Positions 8,259 to 19,900 of a DNA stretch of 25,673 nucleotides are shown in pieces; within the stretch, counting starts at the first letter, position 1; every line of letters begins with the position of its first letter. The stretch is taken from assembly GCA_021014945.1 (NCBI GenBank), contig MU266656.1:1-25673 (forward strand), in the 5' to 3' direction. The notes under the pieces were generated by a model that searched no databases, was not told the origin of the DNA, and worked only from the letters and a program-made list of their open reading frames with translations. The position numbers and the translations under genes were made by a program. This DNA is from Leucogyrophana mollusca (taxonomy: Eukaryota > Basidiomycota > Agaricomycetes > Boletales).

Positions 8259-10378
8259 CTACTGCCCCTGCAAGTACCTCCGCCGCCTGAAGCACACCCA
8301 GTAACAAATGGCGTCCAAACACACAATGTCTACATCACTATCCTCGGACTCTGTGTCTGAGTGTGAGTCGCCCTGGACACCGCCGCGCCGCGTCCGCGCA
8401 CGAAAGCGTCGGCCTTCTCTGCCCCTGGGAGAGGCCATGTACAGTCGCTGCGGGGAGCTCACGGTTAGAGCAAACACGGGGCGATAAAGATGAAGTGCAT
8501 ACCAGATCAGCTTGTCCGAGCGCTACGTTAGCCTCGTTCTGATTCCTTGACGGCCGCGCTCGGGAACGTGAAGCGTGCGCATTTTCTTGCGTGTCTGAGT
8601 TTCTTCCTCGACGCGCTCGTCGATTGGTCGGCAACTGGGTAGCATGAGTAGATATACAACTAATACGAGTTTTCCTCCCAAAACTTACCTCTGGAGAGGC
8701 GGGTGCATTGGCGTGTTCGTGAAGGGGTAGAGGTGGATGTGGGGGGCCGTCTGGGAGGTCCGTCGGGACGCTAGATTTGCGACGCCGGATATCCCGCCAG
8801 CGTTCATGGAAATTGCGCGACCATTTGTGAACAGGCTTAGCCGGCTGAACGGGCGGTGCCTCTGGCTCGATTGGAGGATCCTGCTGTGGTCCAGTAGGTC
8901 GTTTAAAAGGTACACGAATGAGAGGAGACCACGCGGGAAAGCTCGACGAAAACTTACGAGGCGCGGGTGTCTTGACTCAGTGCCGTGAGGCCGCTCCCCC
9001 CTCGGACGCTGGTTTCCTGGCTCGGGAACCATAGGAAGCTAATTTCACAAATGAAGATGAGCGTGGTTCTCCGAGAGGAATGACGGCAGCAGAAGAGTGA
9101 GCTTACATCGAGTATCGAATCAAGCGAAGGGCGGCGCAGAGATTCAGACTCGGAGAGGGTACTGCCATCTTGATGGGGTACGACGGGTTCGGGCACGGCA
9201 GGTAGCTGAGTGCGAAAGAGTGTCATCGTCACGAACGCCAGCGATGGCAGGGGCACATACGTCGAGGATGGAGGAGGTTACTGAATGTGCACGACCTCGA
9301 ACCTGGGCCAAGTTATCAGAGCAGAAGGGCGCATACATGCAAGATGATGCCTACGGGAGGGTTGCTAGCGGTGGGCGGGGGTGACTGAGGGAGAGAGTTA
9401 GAAGGAGTATTGGAGCAGATTGAAGATACTCACTGAGCCTTGGATTACGAGTGATTCCGTGTCCCACAAGTGCACGTCGTTGCCCTTGTTGCTGATGACG
9501 GATCGACCGTCGGGGGAGAATGCCACAGATACTGTCGCGTCGAATGAATCCCCAACCTGCAGCCGCGTCTCCAAATCCCAAACCCGGACTGTCTTATCGT
9601 ATCCTGCATTCGCAATTCTTCGTCCGTCGGCGGTAATCGAAATGCAGTTGACGTCACGCCCATGCCACATCGGCTTCCCGACTTCGAGTCCCGTTTTCGA
9701 GTCCCAGACCCGGATGCTTGAATCCCATGACCCGGTGATGAGGAGACGACCGTCTGGCGAATACATAACCGAGGCCACGAGCTTCGTGTGGCCTTTTATG
9801 GGACCGACGACAACCTCGCCGGTCGAGACATCAATCACCTGGAAAGAGCCATCGTCACACCCAGCAGCAATCCGCGATCCGTCCGGCGAGAATGTCACGC
9901 AGGTGACGTATCCGCCACACTCCAGCAGTTCTCTGCCAGGCCTGCCAGTGTCTGCGTCCCACAACCGTACTACCCGCTGACCGCCAGTTGCGATCCAACG
10001 TCCATCTGGGGAATAGGCCAGCCTATGAACATAATGTCTTTTGATCTCGTGAACCACTTTCCGTGTCAGCACATCCCAAACTACCATCCCCGGGCCGCCC
10101 TCCTGCATTTGCGTTTCACTCGCAATTCTCCTGCCATCCGGAGATATGGCTATCCGTATGACGCTGGAGTCATGCTGAAGCGGTTGCCCGTCTTGCCTAC
10201 CGCTCTTGATGTCCCAAATGATCACAGTCTTGTCGCCGGATGCGCTCGCAATATGTCGACCGTCCGGGAAATACGCAACGCACCAGACATCCTCAGTGTG
10301 CCCCTTGAAAACCTTCGTCGGGGGGCGCGGCACACGGCACACGGCTGAAGACTCGATGGAGCTTGTTGACGTCGACAT
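8259..10378 (-). CDS. WD40 beta-propeller protein with exon-modular tail, paralog A
   Basis: Seven exons by hand splicing: 10378-9434, 9302-9261, 9205-9107, 9038-8958, 8880-8689, 8634-8503 and 8447-8259 (TAG), giving 559 residues. Exon 1 (315 codons) encodes seven WD repeats, with WD or equivalent pairs at residues 55, 101, 140, 182, 225, 267 and 305; this is a scaffold for protein binding, and no enzymatic domain is visible. The tail is Pro-, Ser- and Arg-rich, with an acidic SDTESEDSDVD stretch and a basic end (FRRRRYLQGQ). All six introns (131, 55, 68, 77, 54 and 55 nt) are phase 0 with GT-AG ends. Exons 3 and 4 both begin LPxVPEP after an exon ending SILD, suggesting exon duplication. An upstream acceptor before 9350 would add 16 in-frame codons to exon 2. 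Binding partner unknown. Confidence 0.8.
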
Positions 10379-11400
10379 GGCGCGTGGAGACGAGGATGAC
10401 GGCCGAGGGGCTAGTGAAGGTGTTCGAGGCGACGTTGAGGGAGGGTGCTGAGGTGTGGGACACAGCTACTCCGAGGTGAGCCCCCTCTTATGTCCTCTGT
10501 TGTGCTGTGAGCATGCTGTGCAATGTTTGGCGCCTCATGCCTTCGGGGAGCGCTTGATCCCACAACATACACGTGCTTAGGAAATGGGCGCCTCGTCTTC
10601 CACAGCGCATACACCGCCCTCCACATTCTTTCGCCACACCCTCGTCCTTCCCATCCCGCTCAAACCGACGTTCCAGCACTTCGTCGATGCAACCTATGCC
10701 TCAAGGCGCCGCAGGCTTCCTCTTCGCAGGTGATGTCGAACTTCAACAAAGACAGTAACGCCGCCGAGGCGACCCTACACATGCAGCCGCTTTGTTCGTC
10801 TTCCAGTGCCTTCTCCACGCCTACACATGAGTAGCGCCGATACGGGAACTACGCCTTGATTGCCCCCAGGCATTATGCGGTATGTTACCAAGGGGAACAT
10901 CAGAAAAGACCTCTTCGACAGAGTCGCTAATTGGATGGACGTCTGCGACACTCTCCAGACCATTGAAGGAGGATGCCCCCTCCCTGGCGACTGCGTTTCG
11001 ATTGAGCAATCCTACCTTCACACTACCAACGAGATGTTGACCAAAAGATGTCCAGACTTTGGGCGCCTGAAACCACACTATGATAACCACGCGGCTACTC
11101 GATTCATGCGCTAATATCGTAGGTGCAAGATATCAGCCATGCTGTAGATCATCACACCCGAACACTCATACGCTGGGCACACTCTGCACGACGCGGGGAT
11201 ATGTTTGCGTGTTCATTTATAACTTATAGCACCAACTTGCCACCCATTCAGTACGATGACCCAAAGGACGAGTTCACTCATACGTACAGCGCTGGCGCGC
11301 GCACAGCCAGCACTTGCAGTCCTCGCGGAGCCCAACGAAACAGATAGATAACCCATCACTATCAGCAGCATGCGCTCCAACCTCACATTGTCGATACCCC
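10379..11400. other. Upstream region of WD40 gene A plus unrecognised conserved stretch
   Basis: Positions 10379-10560 are the promoter side of the WD40 gene and align with 20561-20710. From about 10860 to 11114 an 84-codon + frame ends HYDNHAATRFMR; the same nucleotides occur at 21000-21150 in block B, but the frame is broken there. Another shared piece near 11240-11400 reads as a run containing QYDDPKDEFTH. I do not recognise a family. It is probably the debris of one spliced gene. Confidence 0.35.
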
Positions 11401-12250
11401 GGCCTCAAGGGTATTGCTTCGGCGGAGTATCAGCAAGCCACCGTACACGAGACGCCACGTAGACATACAACACTGCAGGCCGATCAAGAACGCGATGAGA
11501 ACAACGGGGGTGGTGTATTGCCCTTCCACATTATACGGACGGAGCGGTTGGCTATAGTTCACGCTGAGGATCACAGGAATGTGTCGATGGTGAGGGAACG
11601 GGGACACGTCACTGGTCAATGGACATTGAGCACCTACCCAGCCGCGTGACTGCGTTGAAGGAGTATCGTTTGTTATCCCCCGGGTGTCCTGCACCTCATC
11701 TACCAGTTCCATCCCCACACTGCTCGATTCGTTTCGCCTCCTGGTCACACGGTGTCCTGCACCTCATTTCCCGGTGCACACATCACCTCATGTCACCCCT
11801 TCTCACAATCCGTGGACCTTGTACAAATCGAGGCCACCAGATGTACGGACAATGATCGTTATGACAGGCGCTGGAGCACCTTGCGGGGGGAGGACAGTGT
11901 ATAACACTCGAGATTGGCGCCGCATCGTTCGTGGCACTATCGACAGGCTGCAATACTGATCTTCACGCCGGTTGGGTCGTGCTCATCGACCCGTGCGTTG
12001 TACTTACTTGACCTCCACTGTAGCAAAGTTTTTGTTTAAATACACCCTGAACGTGCCGTCAACTAAACCAATGTACAAAAGCCCACTTCAAGACGGTGGT
12101 TCTTTTCCGTTAGTCGTCGGGGGACATGCATGTGACCCACGATGCAGGTACATATATGCGAACAACGAGCACAAAAGGCCAACGGCATACACGCCCCAAG
12201 TCCGCACTGTCGATGATGGTCTCGTCAGATGGATGCCAACTGGCGCGAGG
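11400..12250. other. Block A-only sequence without a recognisable gene
   Basis: This sequence has no counterpart in block B, where the alignment jumps from about 21440 to 21500. It contains a 17-bp direct repeat (ggtgtcctgcacctcat) at 11683-11699 and 11751-11767. Open frames are short and carry no motif I know. Confidence 0.4.
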
Positions 12251-12253
12251 GCG

Positions 12254-13500
12254 AGACTTACTCATGCTCACGAGCGAGCCATTGACGAGTGCGTCAATCC
12301 CTGCCGCAGAGTGAGCTGTGTTAAATGACGGCATGGTGAAGACGCGCTTACCGCGGTCTTTGAACATGTTCTATGTATCTCGCGCTGCCGAGATGTATGG
12401 TTTCCCGTACAACGCTTTGCCTCTCTCAGCAACTCCGCACCCCCAAAGGAAAGGGGCCCGCACCCACCAATTTCAATATACGCGTATTTGTTGAAATACC
12501 TTGTTCTCAATGTCCCCGGGAAACGCTCCGCGGCTGCAGCGCGCAGCGCATGGTCAGGACTGGCAAAGTAAGGGAACAGGAAGAGCCAGGGCGGACTTAC
12601 GCCTCCCCAACGCGTTCGCGTTGTTCTGGGCAGCGTTCAGTGTGAACCTTAGGATCTCCGGGGACGTCATCATGAGCGAGCCGAAGGGATACAGCCCAGC
12701 GAGGGCGTGGATGCGCGTCCGAAGGCAGGAGGGTGGGGTGATTTGGCTAAAGTCTTCGCGTTAGTTGAGTCTTGGGTGCGAAGGGGACGGAAAGTGTACC
12801 ATCTCCCCTTGTTCACGGGGTCTGAAGTCCTACCAGGCTGCAGCACGAGACGAGCCCGACGAGACGCAAGCGGCTGGTATGAGATCATGCACTCCCATAA
12901 TGGCCTCCCGCGAGTGTAGCTAGCGCTACATTGCCGATAATTTGGGGTATCCAAAGATACGAGAACGTTTCGAAGAAGATCAATCCGGCTACTTTACAGG
13001 ACGAACATGAATAGCTGACACCGCACCATGTCAGAACTAGAAGTCGTGACAAGCGTGAAATTTACTAGGGTTTCCTGAAGTCCATTTGGACTACCTGGGC
13101 GAATAATTCGTAAGCACTTGCGACGAAGTGGCGAGCTTACGTCGCAATAGTCGCGAAAACAGACCACCTAGAAGCGGAACAGCGAGCTTTGCGTCAGAAA
13201 TCCCAGTCCTGTCGAGGCGAGCACACTCACACGCTCAGCGCAGCTTGGAGGACAAGAGCCGTAAAAGCGACAAAGTAGACGTTGCCGTGGTGGTTTGAAA
13301 TGTTTTTGATAACCCGCGGGAAGAACGACGTGCGGGGGATGTGGGACTTGAATCCAAAGTACGCACACATGGAGAACGAGGCGATGATGGTGAAGATGCG
13401 AGGTGGCTACTGTAATCAAGGAGGCCAAGGAGTGAGGGGATGGCTGGGGGGCGAAACGAGCCGAGCAGTCTATGAATGGGGCACACAAGGAAGGGAGAAA
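12254..13500 (-). pseudogene. Multi-exon membrane-protein gene remnant, block A
   Basis: Reading leftward, a hydrophobic exon (IFTIIASFS, later VYFVAFTALVLQAALS) ends at 13231 with a GTGAGT donor. Further pieces are WSVFATIAT, then GLIFFETFSYLWIPQIIGN ending near 12935. Still further left are YPFGSLMMTSPEILRFTLN (about 12690-12640), YIEIGGCGPLSFGG (near 12475) and GIDALVNGSLVSM (near 12270), separated by plausible GT-AG introns. The SYLWIPQI segment faintly recalls the W-I/V-P-Q-I stretch of fungal Tul1/Dsc1-type transmembrane E3 ligases, but this is weak. Frame breaks between pieces, and the lack of a clear N-terminus, favour a decaying gene. Block B keeps only its 5' half. Confidence 0.4.
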
Positions 13501-13559
13501 ACGTGGCTTTACCAATCGACTAGGATTGTAGGCGTCCGGGATCTACGCGGCCTGGAGTA

Positions 13560-14330
13560 ACAATCTTGACGCGTGTGCACCATGTTGTGCGAGGTAATTT
13601 GTGCTGGTGTCAGGAGCCCGCACAACTTGACGGGTGGCAACTCTTCCGGTCGGAGCTTAAAAACACTTACTCCAGGCGATTACATCAGCTTCGTCGTATA
13701 ACTGCGACAAACTCTACAAATATGCTGACAGTCAAGCTATAATCCGTACATTTCTCGAAGCAAATAGTATACAGTACATACTTACGGCCACTTTAGGCAC
13801 CGCGTCTTAGTAGTTTTAGTTGCTTGTTGCGGTATATAAATAAAGAAATTCTCTCTCTCTCTCTCAGCTTCGTCGTCCAGCTCCCCGCCACCAACGCCAG
13901 TCGACGCGTTCCACTCCCCCGACTGGACTCGCCCTCGTCGCTAACTCACTTGAGCCCGTGGCGGCCCAGCCTCAAGCAGATGCGCGCCCCCATACTCTGA
14001 CTACCCGCACGTGGTGATCCACTCACCCAGGACTCGAGTAGCCCCATGCAAGGTCCCGCCTCCACCCTCGCTGCGTGCGCTCCCGGCTAATACACCCCGC
14101 TTGACTGAGCCGTCGTCTAGCGTCCAACGTCCAGAAGCCACACCCGCAACCCCACCGCGCCGCAGACCAAACTCCCGCACCCCAAACCACCGCATCGCGC
14201 TGCGCCACGCCCCTCGCGCCCGAAACCACCCCCGACCTCTGGCACGCATCCTCGTGACGTCGAAACAAGTGCTATTCGCCGCTCATGCATCAGCCAGCGC
14301 CTCGGGATGATGTAAATCGAGATACGCAAA
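13560..14330. other. Spacer with TATA/poly(A)-like signal and CT microsatellite
   Basis: A (CT)n run occupies 13851-13865. Directly before it is tatataaataaag, which could act as a TATA box or, through AATAAA, as a polyadenylation signal. This promoter-plus-poly(A) compactness is typical of LTRs, so a solo LTR here is possible, but I could not define its ends. A 99-codon + frame at 14011-14310 is Pro/Arg-rich and shows no motif. Confidence 0.3.
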
Positions 14331-15925
14331 GTCCCCCTTCGACTTAACTGCAGTTCGGTTTCTTTCGGTTCGTCGGATATCGTGAGGGGTTCCCTCCGTC
14401 TCCTGCCATCGCGGTCACTGAGACGTCATGAGCGAGAATGGGGAGGTTATGGCAAACACCATTGGGCTCACCCCCCGTTGCGGCTGTAGGGCTCGGCAAT
14501 ATTCCTTGTTGTTCCCTAGGTTGTCGATCGAATCTTATCGCAAGTCGCAAGTACCTGCCTATGATCTACTACCTTCATCTGTTTCTCCAAGTTCTAACGT
14601 GGACTTCTGCGACTCACCCAGTTGTTGCTATCTACGAGTTCTCGCGCTACTCTTTTGGAGAAGCTGTCGAGAGACGCGGTGCACGTGAGTACGCCTAATA
14701 CGAGTTGATTCATAATCATGTCCGCGCCGCCACTGGCGCTTGACATAGTGACCTAGTTCATTATCGCCCTGGTACTTTTGGCCCGTTCGACTGGGCCTGT
14801 CGCCACTTCCCGGTTGTGTCAGGTGTTGTGCGCTGAAAGCCCTAATGAAAGACGCTACATGCAAAGCGCCTGGTGGGGCACGCATTCCACACTTTGATGA
14901 CGGGTCGTAATCAGGGCGTTCAGTGATTCAGTGGCAGAGGAATTGAACTGGTAATTAATTATGATCACGCGTTGCTGTCCTCTCAGTTCGACTGTCACAA
15001 CATACGTCTTAGACGAAGTGGAGTGGCTGATCTGTTCCTAGTTGCCGTCGTTCTCTCGTTCTCTCTGATCGCATCGCTTGTGTCTGGCGTCGTTGGGTAC
15101 GGCAGAGCATAAACCCTTCTTGCCTCCCTCCCCCTTGGTCCCAGAGGCTACCATTCATCAGCCTCGACATCGACGCCGCTAAGCCCTGGCCCACACATAA
15201 TGCTTGGGCTCAGACATGCGGTCAGTGTCCCGTATCGTTGAATGAACTAGAATGTGCGCTAAGTACGCCTTGTCTCGCAAAAGTGGTGTCGTCTATTCAT
15301 CCATGTTCGGCCAACATTTCGTCGACGTCGGCTTCGCCTGGGCCGCAAGTGCACTATCCGGAGAACGTTCCCCCATTTACTCGAACCGTATAGATGGTAC
15401 GTTGTATAATTTGTAAGTTACCTTCCTGGGAGGAATTATGGTCATCGGGCTAGCTGGTGTCCCCCCATTTTATTGTCAATTTCAGCGTTAACTTCGTTGC
15501 TGAGCTCGAGGGACACTTAACCAGGTTCGTTTCCACTACGTCCATGGACAATCCAACGGTGCTGATTATTTTCTAGGTTGTCAGCCGCTCTAATCGTGAC
15601 TGTTACATACGGGTATAAAGTTACAACTCGAGATGGTTCGTCAGTCGGCCGCGTTCAGGAGTTCGTCGGCATACCGGCGATAGAGTTTACCATAGAGCAG
15701 GGGATGATGTTTGCCGTCCCCCCGCCACGTTAGCTTTTGGACCCGGTTTCGAGCCGGAGACGCGAATACTCACGGTTGCGTTGCTTTTTACTCCAATACT
15801 CCCCGGGTGGTTTCCTGGTATGTCAACAGGTATATACACCCGCTCAATGGTATCTGACTTCCTCCAAAACCATGGGGGCACCATCGATGGCGAATTGGAG
15901 CGCGTCATAGGGGGCGCCGCAGCTA
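14331..15925. other. Unassigned region with coding-like hydrophobic fragments
   Basis: No complete gene is supported. On the + strand there are hydrophobic, possibly exonic pieces: YLPMIYYLHLFLQVL within 14438-14698, LFLVAVVLSFSLIASLVSG around 15035-15090, and a piece ending SGERSPIYSNRID before a GTACGT near 15396. Another frame near 15640-15720 reads GRVQEFVGIPAIEFTIEQG. They may be exons of one decayed membrane protein gene. I do not recognise the family. Confidence 0.3.
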
Positions 15926-15999
15926 GTGTTTACTTGGGTCGGTCCCGCTCGCCCATTAGATAAGTTACCTCGCTCATTTTGGTGAACCCGCTGGAGTGG

Positions 16000-16245
16000 A
16001 GTGGAGACGTAGGCGCTTTTGTGTACCGGTGTACGCATCTTTGCTGACCCGGGTTCTACGGTTTTTATGTGCATTCTCGCATTCATCCTCTACCACGAGC
16101 CCAAGAACGGGCCCGCGCTGAGACTGATGCGGTGGTGGGCAGATATGCGTTCACCGGCTTCGGGGGTCGATCCTCGCTTCCATACGTCGAGGCCATCATA
16201 CGCGAAGGCATGATATGGCATCCAGCCACTTCCGTGGGTATGTAA
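16000..16245 (+). pseudogene. Cytochrome P450 remnant, block B
   Basis: The translation RARAETDAVVGRY, then RSSLPYVEAIIREGMIWHP, at about 16113-16238 is the K-helix region of a fungal P450, followed by a GTATGT donor as in block A. The ExxR is lost here too (EGMI). The exon leading to the heme loop, present in block A at 7487-7618, is missing: the sequence jumps to agctcataat, the counterpart of 7622. Confidence 0.6.
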
Positions 16246-16249
16246 TTTC

Positions 16250-16949
16250 GTCCCGTTCGCCCACGTCAAAGTAGGACCTAATATAATTGAAGGGGAACAC
16301 GATGAATCTAGCTCATAATACCTCTGCGTGGCGGTCAAATGTAGAGCTTCGATAGCGCAGGCAGATCCCCCGCCGAAGGATCAATGTGGGCGCCGTCAAG
16401 CCCTCTTACGATGTGCTCGGAGTGTGCTCGGTCTTTGATTATCTTAGCAACTCCACCGCTCACCGCTGATCTGCCATGTATAGAGCCGCTCTCTGCTTGT
16501 CCCTCACTCCGTCTCGCGAGATACTGACTCTCTCACCCGCAAGACAGGTAAGACGCTCTTCCCACATGAAAGCGTGGAAGTGTTCGTGTGGAGAGCACGC
16601 TTTATTCAACTCTTCCACTGCTCTTGCGACTACAACCAGCATCATATCTTGGAACGTAAACGCCACCATGAGATCGGGGGACGGATGGGGATTGAGTGCA
16701 GTATCAGTAATAGGGCTGCGAGAAAGACTGCGTCGGGCTGGATGGTCTGGATGGTATGAGGTCGGGGTATACAGACAGACGTAGCCACTAGGAGTTCAGA
16801 CGCTCGAGGACTCCAATAACCAAGATAAGCCTGAAAGAATAATGACAGAGCGTGACAGTTGGTCGAAATGAACGGTAGCGTGGGTTTCGGCGATACTAGA
16901 CCCAAGGATAAGAGGGCCACTGCAGAGAGAAAAGCGGGGCTCGACTCAC
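16250..16949. other. Gap between P450 remnant and WD40 gene B
   Basis: This is the counterpart of 7631-8258. Several short frames exist on both strands, but none has a motif or is open in both copies. It probably contains the 3' untranslated region of the WD40 gene. Confidence 0.35.
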
Positions 16950-19900
16950 CTACCGCCCCTGCAAGTGCCTCCGCCGCTTCAAGAACACCCAGTAACAAAT
17001 GGCGTCCAAGCACCCAACCTCTACATATTCAGACTCTGCATCGCTATCCTCAGACTCTGTGTCCGAGAGTGAGTTGGCCTGGACACCGCCGCGCTGCGTT
17101 CGGGCACGAAAGCGTCGGCCTGCTCTGCCCCTGGGAGGGGCGATAGCCAGTCGCTACGTAGAGACTACCTTTAGATCAAACACGGTTCGATAGAGATGGG
17201 ACGCATACCACATCAGCTTGCCCGAGCGCTACGTTAGCCTCGATCTGGTTGCTTGACGGCCGTGTTCGGGAACGGGAAGCTCGTGTGTTTTCTTGTGCGT
17301 CTGCATCTCTTTCTCGGCGCGCTTGTTGGTTGGTCGGTAACTAGGTAGCATGAGTAGGTATGAGATAAATATGAAATTTCTTCCCGAAACTTACCCCAGG
17401 AGAGGCGGGAACAGTAGGTCGCTCGTGAAGGGGTATAGGTAAAGAGCTACCCGGGAGGTCCGTGGGGACACGAGATTTGCGCGAGCGGATACGCTCCCAG
17501 CGCTCACGGATTGTGCGTGACCATGGGCCTCCAGGTAAAGAAGGCTGAGCGGCCGATGTTGTCTGTGTTTGGGGGTCAACCGGCAACTAGTAGATATGAA
17601 CCGATCGATATCGTCAACGAAAAACCTTCCTACCGAAACTTACCTCTGGGGAGACAGGAACTGTGGGTTGCACGTCTGGAGGATGTGATGAGCCACGTGG
17701 GATATCTGCAGGAACGCGAGACTTGCGAAGGCGCATACGTCGCCAAGGCTCACGGATATTGCGTGACCATTTGTGACCAGGCTTGGCTGGCTGAACGGAC
17801 GACGCTTCTTGCTCGAGTGGTGGGTCCTGCTGAGGCTCGGTAGGTCGCTCAAAAGGTACACAAATGAGAGGATACCACGCAGAAAGGCTCGACAAAAACC
17901 TACAAGGCGTGGGCGTATCGACTCGGTATCCCAGTCATCGTCGACACTTGGCTTTCTTTCCCGCGGGGGCTGGGTGGCGGGCTGTTGGTGCGCGACGGCG
18001 GGAAGCTAGGTATAACGCGGAGGATCAGTTTCGAGATGTGCAAAATATGGAAAAAGCAAGTGCACATCAAGCAGCGAGGAATTTATTGAAGATGTGTCAT
18101 TGTGCAACGTGGTACGGGCTTGTCTCTGCTGGCGAAGGGGTGGGATTGGTTTTGTTCTAGGTGCCTAATATTGTAAACACGGGATGTTAGTGGGCAGAAA
18201 GGCGCATACACGCAAAAAATGTATACGGGTGGATTTTGGTTGCTAGCGGTGGGCAGGGAGGACTGAGGTGGAGAGTTAGAAAGAGTATATCACTGTGGGA
18301 AGTTAAGTCAATTGTAATCAGTGCCCGGAGCACTTCTATTCAGTGACAGATGTAGTGAAAATCAGTGACTTTGCCCTTATAATCAGTGCTTGTTGTTGTC
18401 ACTGATGTGCTCATTTTTTTCACTTAAAATCAGCGCTTCGAGCACTGTATATCAGTGCCCAAGTCACTAATTTTTAGTTGCTTGAAACCTATAGGAATTG
18501 CTTGATAATTGGTACAGATGCTCGTATATGAGCATGAACAATAATGGTATTGTGTATGGATACTCCGAACATGTATAGTAACCCTACCAGTAGCAAAAGT
18601 ATGTACGCTTCTCGGCTGACGGTGAACCGCACTCCAGTGCGCAAGACCGCTTGGGCTTACATGTGACACGACTGACCTATCGCTGGCAGTTCGCCCGAGT
18701 GCGTGAGGACTCATGACCATTCTAGGAGAATGGAGGACTCAAATGAATGAGGTAGAACTGAAGTCTACTGGTCAGCGTGGCTGATTTCCAAAACACGATG
18801 TCGAGTAACTTATCTTTGCAGAGACGGGTGTCGATCGGTCGGTGTCCTAAGAAGCGCATGGTTAGGTGGCCCGTTCAGGATCGAAGAAGGACTAACTGAC
18901 CACCAGTTTGCTCATGGCTTGATGGAGCGTAAGACTGGCTTCTATTTGATGTATGCGTGTGGGTTGAGCTATTAGCCTGACATGTAACATGTTGGGCACA
19001 AATAGCGACATAGCAATAACCACCTACCTGTTTGGCGTTCGTCTGAAACGGCTCACACGCAGTTCTTCTGCAGAGTCGTCATGGGCCTGATAGAAAGCTG
19101 TAAAATGGTTTTTTTACCTTTAAGTATACGGTTTTTAGCGATTCGCTTGTTTGCTCGCATTTTCCTGCTGCGGTAATGTGCATAAAAGAGTGTGGATCGT
19201 GGTGGTACGAAGGAAAGAGACGAGTTTTCGGAGTTTAAAAAAGACGCGTCAATGACGTCGCGTCATCGCATCAGTCACGTGACCATTGATATTTTTTATT
19301 ACCTGCAAGTCCATTTTCTCGTTCTCTGTCACATTGATATATAGTCTAAGGACTATACTTACATCACTATGTACAGCATTATAGAGCTTCCCGGACCAGT
19401 CACTGAATAATAGTGGGTATAGTTGTCGGGTACTGAAAATCAGCGACACCCAAATGCTGGTCATTCAAATTCAGCGACAACAGCCCGTCACTGAATTTAC
19501 GTGACCGCCGATTCAGTGTCAGAGTCACTGATTTTGATACTATCAGTGACCGCGTCACTGATTACAAGTGGTTTTACTTCCCACAGTGGTATTCAAGCGG
19601 AATGAAGACACTCACTGAGCCTTGGATTGCAAAGGATGCAGCATCCCACAAGCACACGTCGTTGCCGCTGCTGCTGATGATGTATTGGCCGTTGGGGGAG
19701 AATGCCACAGAAAATATACCATAATCCGTGAAGAATGAATCTCCAATCTGCAGCCGCGTCTCCAAATCCCACACCCGGATATCCAGTCCTGCAGCCACAA
19801 TCCTTCGTCCGTCGGCGGTAATCGAAATGGAGTAGACGTGATTCTTGTGCCCCAGCATCGGCTTCCCGACTTGTACTCCCGTTTTCGAATCCCACACCCG

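Larger units (their letters stand above)
7050..13500 (+). repeat. Segmental duplication, block A
   Basis: This block matches 15930-22216 in the same order and orientation. Anchors seen by eye include cgcccattaga(c/t)aagtt at 7081/15951, gtgtaccagtgtacgcatc at 7153 with its counterpart at 16021, the whole WD40 gene, gataaccacgcggctactcg at 11082/21122, and the reverse-strand membrane-protein exons near 13230/21770. Divergence is substantial, with many substitutions and indels, so this is not a recent duplication. The offset between copies varies (about 8.9, 10.2 and 8.5 kb) because of later insertions and deletions. Confidence 0.85.

Noticed and set aside
9303..9350. Earlier acceptor for exon 2 of WD40 gene A, adding 16 in-frame codons.
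   Set aside because: Possible, but block B has no acceptor at that place, while both copies have a branch-site-like CTAAC/CTGATAAC before the chosen acceptor.
9420..10348. Two 186-codon + frames opposite the WD40 propeller.
   Set aside because: They are antisense shadows of a codon-biased repeat gene; they contain no motif and the reverse strand has clear WD repeats.
14011..14310. Pro/Arg-rich 99-codon + frame.
   Set aside because: Composition comes from GC-rich DNA; open frames exist on both strands here and none has a motif.
18430..19464. Short reverse frames inside the non-autonomous transposon.
   Set aside because: They do not resemble a transposase and overlap the repeat-rich ends.
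18291..19588. Reading the intron element as a Helitron or LTR element.
   Set aside because: It has inverted, not direct, ends, and lacks TC/CTRR Helitron termini.
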